A stretch of DNA of 27,229 nucleotides, from positions 65,983-93,211 of the forward strand of contig KN890332.1 in assembly GCA_000934455.1 (NCBI GenBank), in the 5' to 3' direction. Source of the stretch: Apostichopus parvimensis (lineage: Eukaryota > Echinodermata > Holothuroidea > Aspidochirotida > Stichopodidae). A model generated the notes under the pieces. It ran no database searches. It saw only the letters and a list, made by a program, of their open reading frames with translations, and had not been told where the DNA came from. Each line of letters starts with the position of its first letter. Within the stretch, counting starts at the first letter, position 1. A program made the position numbers and the translations under genes. Below are positions 1 to 12,000 of this stretch, piece after piece.

Positions 1-32
1 GGAAGTCCCAGTTGGAGCAGCAAATTCTACAG
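1..32 (+). CDS. Myosin exon 1 (partial)
   Basis: Cut by the window edge. Reading from position 3 gives [10 protein letters not shown], the segment that precedes the switch I region in myosin heads (LEQ-IL/Q-ANP type). It ends at CAG before donor GTAACC, phase 0, which joins exactly to the next exon. Confidence 0.85.
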
Positions 33-3000
33 GTAACCATTGCAATCACTTAAGGTTATCGATATCAGGCCCCACAGTTTAGAAAACGTAAGGGTTGCTT
101 AAGATTCTCGGAAAAACTTATTTTTCACAGATACTCTTTCCCTTTAAATTTTTCTCAGACATTAAAAATAAAAATGATGGGAAATGATTTAACAATGATA
201 CTGAAATTTGCCCAGAAGTTAAAGCAAATTATGTAGTGGCTATGACTGTCTACCAATCAGAGAGCAGTATTGTTACTAACAAAAATTTGGACCTTTTCAA
301 TTCCTCTTTCCTCAGACTGAAATGACAAGCATTTGAAAACATTTGACAACATACTTCAAGAAATGTTCATGAGTGAATAACAGTAGACCCAGGCTGTCTT
401 AATACTTGAAACTGCATACTTCTCTGCCAATATAACTTTCAGTGTTAGATTAACGAGCATTCTATTCACATGATCTTAGTCACATTTCAAATGCGTATAT
501 ATATTCACTTTCGTAGACTTTCCTTTATATACTTTTGACAATTGGAGAATGATATCTAGGGCTCTTAAGTGTGACTCTAAACCGGGTTCTTTGATGAGCC
601 AACATTACGGTTTGTCCTACGCCAGACCTTGTCACGATTCTTATTTATTTTGTAAAGTAAAGTAATAAAAAAGTTGTTAAAAGTACACTTCAATCTTGTA
701 GTGTACATATATGCAGATGATACAGGGACTGTTATGTCTGAGCTCCATTGGCATGTCTGACATATATATACGATGATACTTACATCAGTAAAGACATTCA
801 GAACACATAACTTGACTATAACACAATATCATTACCATTAACGTTTCATCAATTAGTTAAAAAAATTAATTTGCCGATGCAATATTTCAATCATTATAGT
901 GTATTTTATCAATGTATTTTATCAATGTATTTTATCAATCAATAGTGTAATATATCAATCATTATAATGATGTTACATGTTTCATCCTATGTTTCGTTTT
1001 CCTATGATAGGTGAATCCTCTCCTAGAGGCATTTGGCAATGCCCAAACGGTAATGAATGACAATTCCAGTCGTTTCGGCAAATACATTCAACTGAAATTT
1101 CACGATGCGAAAGGTGAGATGTCGTGTGCAAGAAGTATAAATTTTGCATGATCGTCTCAGATATTTGATAAAATTGTGGGACTTGTTGCTGTTACAGAAA
1201 TACATTTCAAACTATCCTGTGACAATATAATAACAGTACAGATACACATAGTATTCAGCCACTTTTCAATCAGTATATTAGATCTGTATTTGAACAACAG
1301 TATGAAAATATCAGGAAGCATAAAATTCAAAGAGATTTGTATGTCATTTGACTGATAACATTATTGTGAATTTCATTCATCCCAGAGCAAACCATCAAAA
1401 CAACTCTTTTAAGTCTAAAATGAATTTCATGTGGTATGAAAATATTTTTTCTTTAACAACGTTAATAACCTATAACTTTTACTTTACTGTCAGCACGATT
1501 GCATACCATTTTCTTGTCATTTTATTCGATTTCCACAGTCAAAGGAGCCAAAATTTCGGAGTATCTTTTGGAGAAATCCAGGGTGATATTTCAGAATCCT
1601 AAAGAGGAGAATTTTCACATTTTCTACTACATGTTTGCTGGACTAACAGACGAATTGAAAGAAGATCTTGGTTTGGACTCACCAGAAAAATACAGGCATG
1701 CATGTTTTTACCCCGCATTAATACCTTTTATAGTCATGTAATTTATGAAAACAGACATCTGTGGCCTGTAATGTAAACCTTTGATTTTCTGACATGTCAG
1801 GATTGGAGGTTGTCCTGATTTGATATGAAATATGGAATATGGGAAGTGGCAATTTGATTTTAAATCTAGATATTCCATACACGCTATGCAGTACTTGTTT
1901 TGCCATGATGTCAGGTCGTGATAAATTTAAACGATACAAGAGGGCGCTGCCTCAGGGCAAATTTTTAAGGATTGGTTTTCCGAAGAGAAATTTGATTGTC
2001 TGAGAATGATCAGACAGCAGTTCAAATACACCATGTTCCTGTCTTGATGTCTGTTCATTTGCACCCTTTCGCATTTATAGGGTTTTGAAGTATTGTGCTA
2101 TAGAATCAGATCAGTGTATATTTTTAAGCAGTGTAAAGATTGTTCAGAAAAGTGCAAGATAAGAAAAATGCAAGTATTAAGTTGGATGTGAAAACCATTC
2201 CACTGAAAACTGATATAACAAATGTAATGTATTCCTTTGCCCATCAAATCCAAAATGTTCAGATTTTTGTAGCATGCTTGCATTCTGTGATGAATAAAAC
2301 GATGTTTGATTTACTGTGTTTTAGCTAGTTTTGCTGACCCTTTCAGTCCAGTTGAAAACTTGTTATGTGTTGGACTGGCGCCTCAAATATTTTCATAAAT
2401 CTGGGTATAGGGAAAACGGTCTTCAACTTTGATCTTTACACATAAGAGGTATATATCAGCACGGTTGTTGCGCTCACCGATAATGTAGTATGTCTTATAC
2501 CCAAGTATTGATGTAATTTGTTATAATTTATCTAAATATGTGGGTTTTTTTGTTTTCTCCTTTTCTGTTTTTCATCACAGATATCTTGGAAATGGACCTT
2601 GCAAGATCAAAACAGACCCAAAGGGGTTGTTAAGTTCGTACGATGAACTCATCAATGCTCTGGATCTAGTTGGATTCCTAGAAGAGGTATGTATATGTGA
2701 ACTTTGTTAAAAGACTTGCTTGTGTGTGTTTTTTTTAAGGAACTGTTTACAATCCAAATACTAATGCCATACCACCATGCTTCATGACTTTAAGCTTTCT
2801 CTCAGGTGATTCGGTATCCAGAATTCTCGACAACTGATTTAATATACCATAACAACTTTTGTCCACAGACAACGTGCTAAAGCAGGTTGTGAGTGATGTG
2901 TTTGAATCCCTGCTTATTAGTCATGATTTCAGTCTTTGATTAGCTTCTAATCAATGCAGATTGGATTTCCATGAACTTTATCACACAGTTTTGTATTTTT

Positions 3001-6000
3001 TTATTGAGGCAAACAGTATATTTATGCATACATTCTAGTATTCATGGCCGTGTCATATCAGAGCGCTGTTCTTACATTGTTGCTACATTGTTGTTGTTAC
3101 CCAGTGTTAAACTGTTGAATAAAGCTCAAGGTTGCCAAGCAATTTAGCAGTATTTCTTCAGTTACCATGGCACTAACAAACTCAGGTATGTAGCAAGCTG
3201 TCGTGGTGTGCTCCGTTGTTAAAGAGCTAGAAAAATTATTTCTTTTTTATTCTTACACCACAAGTTATGTTACCATGCCCCTTAAAAGCAGTGATTAATT
3301 GCCAACAGCTTTTTGTAACCACATTGTTAGGACAAAGCCAACACCACATCAACCTCCTTATGAGGAGGCTGATAAAGGGTGTGAAGACTTGCGCAAAAAG
3401 AAACGTCTAATGCCGGTAATTTGACCTAGTTTCGAATGAGGTGTAACAGAAGTGTTAAACACCCCCATCGATCCCAGAAAATACACACACAGCTTGCTAC
3501 CATCGGTAATTAGACACTAGTGTACAGTCAGTACATACAGCACAGTATACAACCGGTACAGCGATGGACATCTCAGGTCCAGCTAAAGATAACAAGGTAT
3601 CACGTTTCATTACTGTCTGCATTTTGTAGCGACACAAACAAAACGTCACTTGCAAGCAACAGAGAGTTAACTTTTTCAGATGGCCGCACACGGTTTGGGG
3701 CGAGTCTTCAATGCCTTTAAGTTTAAAATAAAATATAATGTGATACCTTTTTTATCCCAATCGAAAAGGTGTTTGTATGAAATGGCATGATTTGCACTTT
3801 GCAACAATGTGGAAACAGCACATTACATATTGTAAGACCTATTCTAGTCTCATAAATGCTTAATATTGAGAGAAAGAAACAGTTCTTTGTCTTGCTTTTA
3901 ATTGTAAAATCTTTATTCATTTTCAGGAACAAGAAGACATGTTTAGAATTCTGGCTGGAGTTCTGACTATTGGACAGATTGAGGTGGATACTAACGAGAA
4001 AGAGGAAGCATTTGTCAGAGACGAAGATGTGCTCAAGAGGGTGGCTGTATGTATTCTCTCGATAACTTTGAGCAAGTCTCAAGTTTTTGTTTACAACAGA
4101 GTAAATGAGAGCAACCCATTCTCAAAAGCTAATAGACACAATATATCCATTCCCCTCCATCTCTTCTTTTTATCTCTGAAACATAATTCTAGTCTTATAT
4201 CTTTATAAATGAGAACATAATTGTCAAGATCATGGTCATTATTATCAATACCATGGTTTCTTATAACCCCACCACCTTTCTGCAATTGCTATGGTAACTA
4301 CAATCATTGTTTCATTCACTTCCAGTGAGAAATGCTGGTGTCTCAGATGTAGGGATTTCAACAGGGAGGGTTAAGTTGGGCAATGGGCTAGGGCAAATTA
4401 TAACTTGAATATCCATTTGGTCAGGCTTGAATGTAATAATCATTTCGCATTTATATCCTGCGCTGTTCCTTGGAATGATGTTAAAGGGCAACACTCTAAC
4501 ACAGCAATATTTAAAATGGCTGAATTTTCATTGGACAGAGAGTAAATGTTAACCTTGCAAGACACGTGATAATCTCAAAGGAAAACTAAAAATTTGAAAG
4601 GTCATGCTGGAATTTCAATAAAGACTACTGCATGTTTTGAGATATATTTTCCATTACTGTAATGGGTGCTCTGTTGGGAGACTTGATTCAGCTTGTAAAA
4701 ATTTTACAAATTTCTTTGATTTTTAAGGAAATCCTGGGACTACAGGAGCATCAGCTGAACAACATGTTAACATTTGCAACCAGCAGAGCAAGTGGAGAAT
4801 TCTTTACCCGGAATTACTCCAAAGAACAAGCTCATAGTAAGTATTGTACTATCATCAAAAACCAGGGCATAATAGAATGGAATGCAAATGTAGATTTTGG
4901 GAATATTATAGAATATCACATATGACATGTTCTGCTTTGCAATGAACCGTTAGAGAAAAAAAAAAATGGTCTCTACTCTCAGTTAGAAAGACCGTTTTGT
5001 AATTTTTTCGAATGTACACAGTCCTGACGTCACTTTTTTAGTAAAACAGAAAAGATCAAAGTGTAATTGTTGAGAAGATTGTGGATCATCAAGAATGGTA
5101 TGTGATGTTGGATTTTCTCTGATTATCGGCCATTTCCTTCAGCACTTTCCTCTTCTGTTGAAATTCAGATATAAACATAAACCCTTGCCATGTTTCTGTA
5201 GAATGTATAGTTCCTGCGTCACATCTCGCTAGCAGACAACGTTGGAACGGAAGAGAGGTCAAGTGTAAACTTTGGGGTTGTAACAGGAATTCCAGCATGA
5301 CGTGGGATGCTATGAAGATAGCAAATAAGATAAATAATATTAAGATAGATATAAGAGTAAAACATGTTTGTATTTTATAATTGCTTTAGATTACTCAGCA
5401 GTCTTACTTCACTTTGTTGCAGTGTTTTCAATCCTATGTAAATATGTATTTGAAACTGCCAAGATGGCAGTCTTTCAAGAACCGTGTATATTTATTCTCT
5501 TTCGTCAGATGTACGTGATGCTCTTGCAAAGGCTCTCTACGGCAGATTATTCAGTTGGATTGTCAACAAAGTTAATCAACTTTTGGCTCCAGAAGAAGAT
5601 CTATCATCTTCATCTATCATAGAGATTGGTGAGTTTTCGTAAATGTCATCTTTTTGGTCTGTTTTTTTTCTCGAATTTTTAAAAACAATTTTAAATGTCA
5701 TAATCCTCACTGTTTTGTCATTCCCTTCTCTTTAAGGATTTTGTGATGGCTTCTTGGTAGCATACTAGCAGGGAATGACAAAAATCAGACCAGAATGAGC
5801 TCATAAGCTGGACATTGATTGGTTGTGTTGTGTTTGTCAGTGAGTTTGATCAGAGTAGAGAAGGTGTTAAGAATAAATATATGTGTGTTTCAAGGAGAAA
5901 TCCTTTCTCTTTTGAAATGGGCAGTGAGACTAAACTATCTTCTCAACAGGAAGGAATCAATAACTTAGTTCCAGCCCAAACCAAAAGATAGATTTGATTT

Positions 6001-9000
6001 TAAGATAATTGGGTTAAATCAGTCTGTTGTAAAATCAACATTTACACTTCTTGGAAATTAATGCAACAAATTTTAAAATGGGAAAATCTGCATAAAAATC
6101 ATATAAAAAATAATATGATCAGAATGTAATTTCCACGTTCCATGTGTGTAAAATGTGTCTCAGAATTTATTATTTAAGGTTACCATGTTAACCAGTCAAG
6201 CAAGTGCTTTACTTTTAAGGTAATTTCATCACTTTCATAGCAACTCATTTGCATACAAGCAGTCCAGGTGAAGATTGCATAAGATTGGAACGTTTCCTTT
6301 CTTAAAATAGTGTATAATTTATTTCGTAGCACTCGATGCTCCAACTTGACTTCTGTTTGTATGTAAATGGAACAATCAGCCACCATTAATGTTTTTTCTC
6401 TACCCTTTATCACCAGGTATTCTGGACATATTCGGATTTGAAAATCTTGGCATGAACAGCTTCGAGCAAGTCTGCATCAACTTGGCGAATGAACAATTAC
6501 AAAACTTTTTCAATCAGGTGAGAAAAATAGTGAAAACTAAAGTATGATTCCCTCCCTAAAAATAGATAGAAACTATGTCAAAGAGTTTCAATTGATAGTT
6601 TTGATATATTCTGAGGGAGATACAGATGGAATATTAGAAACACTAGGAACACTTTCAAAGAACCTGGTGGTGGAAGAGAGTCTTTTCTTTATCAAAAAGG
6701 CACCTTGCGCAAGTAACTGTTGGCCCATTCACATTGTGAGACATCACTTTAAACCCCCCCCCTCCCTCCCCCCACGAGTAGTAACATTTATTTGGATTAA
6801 ATAACTACTTTCAAGAAACTACTTTTTTACAAAATACATATTTTAGATGACTAATTTTGTATTATGTTATCCACACTTTACTTTGTGTCTGAGCAAAGGT
6901 TTAAAACACAAATATATGATTATTAGCTTTAAGGATGTTTTTTGCTGTACAATGTTTTTTTCTATGATTTGTGCCATATTTTTTGCAGCACATATTTACT
7001 TTGGAGCAAGCCGAATACCAACTGGAGGGTGTGGACTGGACTCGGGTACCGTTTGTCAATAATCAACCTCTACTTGTGAGTAATTTAGCCTCATGAATAT
7101 GCATATCCTATGTTTCATTGTAGGATTGAATAGTCATGTATTATGTTGATGACTTATGTAGTGATTGGTATACACTTCAAGAGATACTAATCTGCATATT
7201 GTCAGACAGCGTATGTGTTTTAGGTGATTTATACAGAAGATGTCGTTTCTACATGATTATAGTTGAAAGTAAATAAAAAATGGAAACCTCTCTGGGTAGT
7301 AATAAAGAAATTTTAGAAGAGTGAAAGAATTTTGGAAGGTATAGCACTGGACATTGTTGGAGCCTAAAAATGTCTGTTTTTTTTTAAATGTGATATTGTG
7401 TTAGAGGGGTGGGTACTCATACTAATGTTAAAAGTATTCTAACCCTTCAATAACTCAATTAATGTGTCAGTGATATACAATCCTTTGTGTTCTGCTTGGA
7501 TATATTGTAATGGGATACACCTAGTAGTGCTAAAAGTACCAATGAGCAGCGCTGTAAAACTGGTGTTGTCATTTGAAATTTACTATGCTATATCATATCA
7601 TTTTAAGACTTTCTAACCTTTGACCTCACAGGAACTGTTCATGGCTAAACCAATCAGTGTGCTAGCATTACTGGACGAGGAGAGTCTATTTCCCAAGGTA
7701 AAGATTTCTTCTTTAGAAAGAAACATTGATTTGTCCATCCATTTCATTTTATGGAAATTGTTGACAAATATCCCAGTTTGGTGAGCACTTTCTAAGAGGT
7801 ACATATCTTATGCAAACAATGACAATGATGAATAACGAAAAATATTGTATTAATATCTAGACGTTTGTCGATAAGTTTGCACACCAATTTTGCAAACACT
7901 CTCTCTCTCTCGCTTTATATATATATACAAATAAAATTTCACTTTAACTGAAGATTCAAGTTTTATACCTCATTACCTGTTTGTATCGTCCTGTGAGGGG
8001 TCTGATCATTCTTATGTTCGATTTGGAGACACCATCTCTCTCTCCCTCTCTCTCTCTCTATATACATATAAAATTTCACTTTTAACTGAGGATTCAAGTT
8101 TTATACGGTCTTATTACCTGTTTGTATCGTCCTGTCAGGGGTCTGATCATTCTTATGTTGAGAAGATGAACCATAACTTTAACAAGAACCATCACTACAT
8201 CAAGACCAAAGTATCTACCAGCAACAAGTTCAGCATTGACCACTATGCAGGCAGGGTAAGAGTCCAAAACATTTTGTTTACTGTTCTATGCAAAATTGTT
8301 TTACTTATATCCCACCCATAACCTGCTGGAGATTAGCTGAGATCAGATTATGAGCCACCATAGGCCTGACCTTCACATGTAAGCTCTTCTGCTTTACGGT
8401 AGGAGACTTCAACTTGGTTTGGTTTCTACTCTGTGATCGTCTATCAGAAGAGATAGCCACTATTCCCTTGTTGAAAATCTCTTTATTGGAAAATGTGTAT
8501 ACTTTAGTAGCATGGTGGAAAGTGCACTGGCTGAAATATAGAGAAACAAAGAAATGTTTATGATAGGTTGTGCAAGGTTGTATTTTGGGGAATTGGGTAT
8601 TGTTTGACAGATGAAGTGCCATGTACGGTGGAAATATTGAACTGGGACTGAAGTGGATGGTTGGGATATATTTTACACCAAGTGTTTATTGATATATTGG
8701 CACTAAGCATTTTATTGCAAAACAAGAAAAAAACAAATACCCAGAACATGCTCCCATGTGTAGGACAATAAGAAGTTGGACGAAAATAGTGAAATCCAAT
8801 GGACTTTGTAGTTTTAAGGTGTAGCTAAATGCTAATTTTCTTTCTGCTTGCATCCTTTTGCTAGGTGGAATATGATGCTACAGGTTTCTTGGAGAAGAAC
8901 AGGGATGCTCTACCGCTAGGTGCAACCCAACTCTTCAAAACAAGTAACGTAGAGCTGATCAGCCTCATCTTTACCGGTGAGTCAAAGGTTGATGTGATTG

Positions 9001-12000
9001 TAAGCAGAAATAAAAGCACAGGGTCAAAGGGTCATCAACATTAGCTCTCAAATATGCTACAAAGTCAAATGATGGTCAGTCATTGTTAGACTTCACAGTA
9101 GCCATGGTACTGGCACCCTCAAAATTAATTTACCCTCACCAAGACATGCCATTGTTTAAATGTGTCACCTTTTGCCATGTTTTGAAATAATTCTGAGGTT
9201 TCTGAACTTCCAGAACTGCTTGAAGAGCTTTAGAAAATTTTGCTTGATTCTAAAATATGGTCTTTTCATATTCATTTTTCCCACCTTCTAATAACCTTGT
9301 TAGCTTTCTGCTTCTTAATTGCTTATTCACGAATACATGAATATTTAAACTAAGCATATCGGTACACCATGACACAGGCTATGAGTTCTCATGCAAGTCA
9401 AATGGTGATGACAGGGCATCAATTTTAAATTTTTGTCCCTTCTAAGAGTTCATCACCTGCTTTCCTTCCCTTCAGGAACTATAACACGAACAGGCACTCT
9501 GGCTCTTCAGAATAGGATCAGTCAAAAGAAACGGTCACGAAAATCTATTAAAAAGGTAAAGTTTGGAAATAAAATCACTAATCACTGGATCCTTGATTTC
9601 ATAGAAGAAAAAAATACAATATGTTCTTGTTAATCACCAACAGTTATCAGAATTATCCTAACAATCTATAGTATAATCTGCATGTAAGATTTGGGACAGT
9701 CAGTTGTTATCATCTACTCATCAGGCTAAATACTTAATATAAATATGTGTTTGCTTTTTTTCTTTCAGCAGAATAATATTTCCCATTGATACAATTTTGA
9801 CTTCCCAAAATTTAGCAAACAGGTAATGCTAGTTACTTGATTCTTGCTAAATATCATAAATATGATTGTAGATACGAAATGATTTTTTTTCATTCTTGTG
9901 ATAATATGCAGGGTCGTCACAATCCAAATCAGAACAAGAAGTTGACAGTTGGGGCTCAGTTCAAGGTTAGTTTCTAAGCTTTCATCTTTTTTTTTCTTTA
10001 TTTTTAATATAAAATATTGAAGTGAGCATGTCGGGGTTAAAAATTGGAACAGAAGATCATATGAATATTATGTTAAAATAAATAAATAAATAAATCTGCA
10101 ACAAAAGAACTAATTGAGATAACTTCAGCTGAAACTCTGACTTTTCTTTTATAAATTTTACTTGCTCTGTTAAAATGATTTTCTTGTAGTTAGACCTTGA
10201 TATATATTGCCTGTTTGCTGTTACTTTGTTATTCAAAATTACACATGTGTCACATTTTGAGTTAAATTATGTAGCCATTGTAGAGCTGATTTTGTTTACT
10301 TTCAGTTTGCTAACTGTTGTTTAAGCCCATGTGCCACTGAGTATGTGTCTGGGATGGGGTGGTGGTGGTGTTAGGGGGGTGGGGGGATTGGAGAGAAGAG
10401 GCCTGTAGATGGTGAATGGTGCATAGTGTATCTGAAGCCTCTGTTGATATTATTTGATCAAGTATAATCAAAACACATTCGTAGTTTAAAAGGAGGCTGA
10501 ACATCTGTTGTTAGACCTGTGCATGGTACAGGGATGCTCTGTGCTACTGTCAAACCTTTCATGCTTGATCAATTGACCTTTCCAGAGATGTGTCCCTTTT
10601 GTTTATGCAAAATTTTTCCCTTTCTGAATTTCTTGTATAGTTTCAGCAAATTATTTGACCGAACCCTAACGTCAAGAATCATAATGATTACTACAAACCA
10701 GCTCATTTAAATGATCAGGAAACTACAGAGAAAGACTTCTAACTTTATCCTTCATATCGTGCTTAGCTTTCTAAAGAAGAAGTGATTAGGCATATATCTC
10801 ATCCATATTACATTCCTTCTTTAAACTGAACTTCAGTCAAAAAGTTTAAAGAATGATAATTAAAATTTCTAGCAAATAGCAGTATGCCCTTGTCAATATC
10901 ACCTTTGATTATGTTCACTCTAATTATCTGAACTTTGTGTGTTTATCTCAGAATTCCCTGTTAGTCTTGATGGAACTTCTGAACCAATCTAACCCTCACT
11001 TTGTGCGCTGTGTGAAACCAAATACGAAGAAAGAAGCTAGCTCTTTTGATGATAAATTTGTCACAGCTCAGGTAATGCTCTCTTTCTAGTATTTTTTTTT
11101 TTCTCCAGAAAATGTTCTTTTCATTGAGTGATTTGTTCAAAGCAGCTGGTATCATCACAGCATATTTCTTTTGACATCTTAAGAAGTAAGTGTAAACAGA
11201 AGCAAATGTGTTAGTTTGTTTGTATTAACATCACAACAGATGTATGGAATCTTGAGAATGTCCGTTAGCAACAGCTTAGGAGCAAAAAAATAGAGGTCAT
11301 ACAGAAATTAACAAGATACTCGATAAACTCTGATGAGGTGTGGAAATTGTTGGTGAAAGAAAACTAACAAATGAGTTTTCCAGCAGAAAGCATCTTAGAA
11401 AGTTGGAGACAATTGATGTACAAAGTTTAAATACTATCGTTTGTAAAATGTTGCTTTTCTGCTAGTGAACAAAGCAAGTACAATAATACTTACAGATAGG
11501 TAAGTTTCCATGTTTTTGTTGAACTTGGGTAATATTCTGTTAACATATAATATATTCCAATTCCCATCATATAATGAACCTGTTCCCCGATATGTGTACC
11601 TGTTTGTAAATCTTTGCTTCAGAAGAAAATGAATGCTAATCTGAAAGTCATTGGCTGAAAGCTCTCTCGAGAAATTGTGTAGATGTTTATTCTGTGGGCT
11701 CCGGTAAGACTTCTACATAAATGAAAATGCTTTGAGTGACCAATTTACATATCTAACTATTTCCTTTTTTCTGATTAATCACTCGTTCATCATCCTTCTT
11801 TCAGCTGAGGTACACTGGTATGTTAGAAACGACAAGAATCAGAAAAATGGGGTATGCCTTCCGACCAAAGTTTGAGGATTTTGTCAGTAGGTAAGGAAAA
11901 TGTAGTTTGTAAACCATTCAGCTTCAGTGTATCAATTTGCCATTTGATAATAAAAATGTTTCTGCCAGAAAATGAAAAGTCCCATTCTCAGTTTTAGCAT

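Larger units (their letters stand above)
7698..8138 (+). other. Intron 10 with duplicated exon-11 starts
   Basis: 441 bp, GTAAAG donor, GTCCTGTCAG acceptor. Its last about 280 bp consist of two decayed tandem copies of the acceptor plus start of exon 11, each followed by a CT/TA microsatellite. Confidence 0.8.

Noticed and set aside
3188-3503. Possible MITE bracketed by GTAGCAAGCTGT and its complement
   Set aside because: Only about 12 bp pair, no target duplication is visible and the inner sequence shows no further symmetry.
7861-7911. [12 protein letters not shown] stretch as a normal constitutive exon between exons 10 and 11
   Set aside because: It duplicates residues already supplied by exon 11, has no GT donor, and exon 10 joins exon 11 directly to give the family sequence without a gap.
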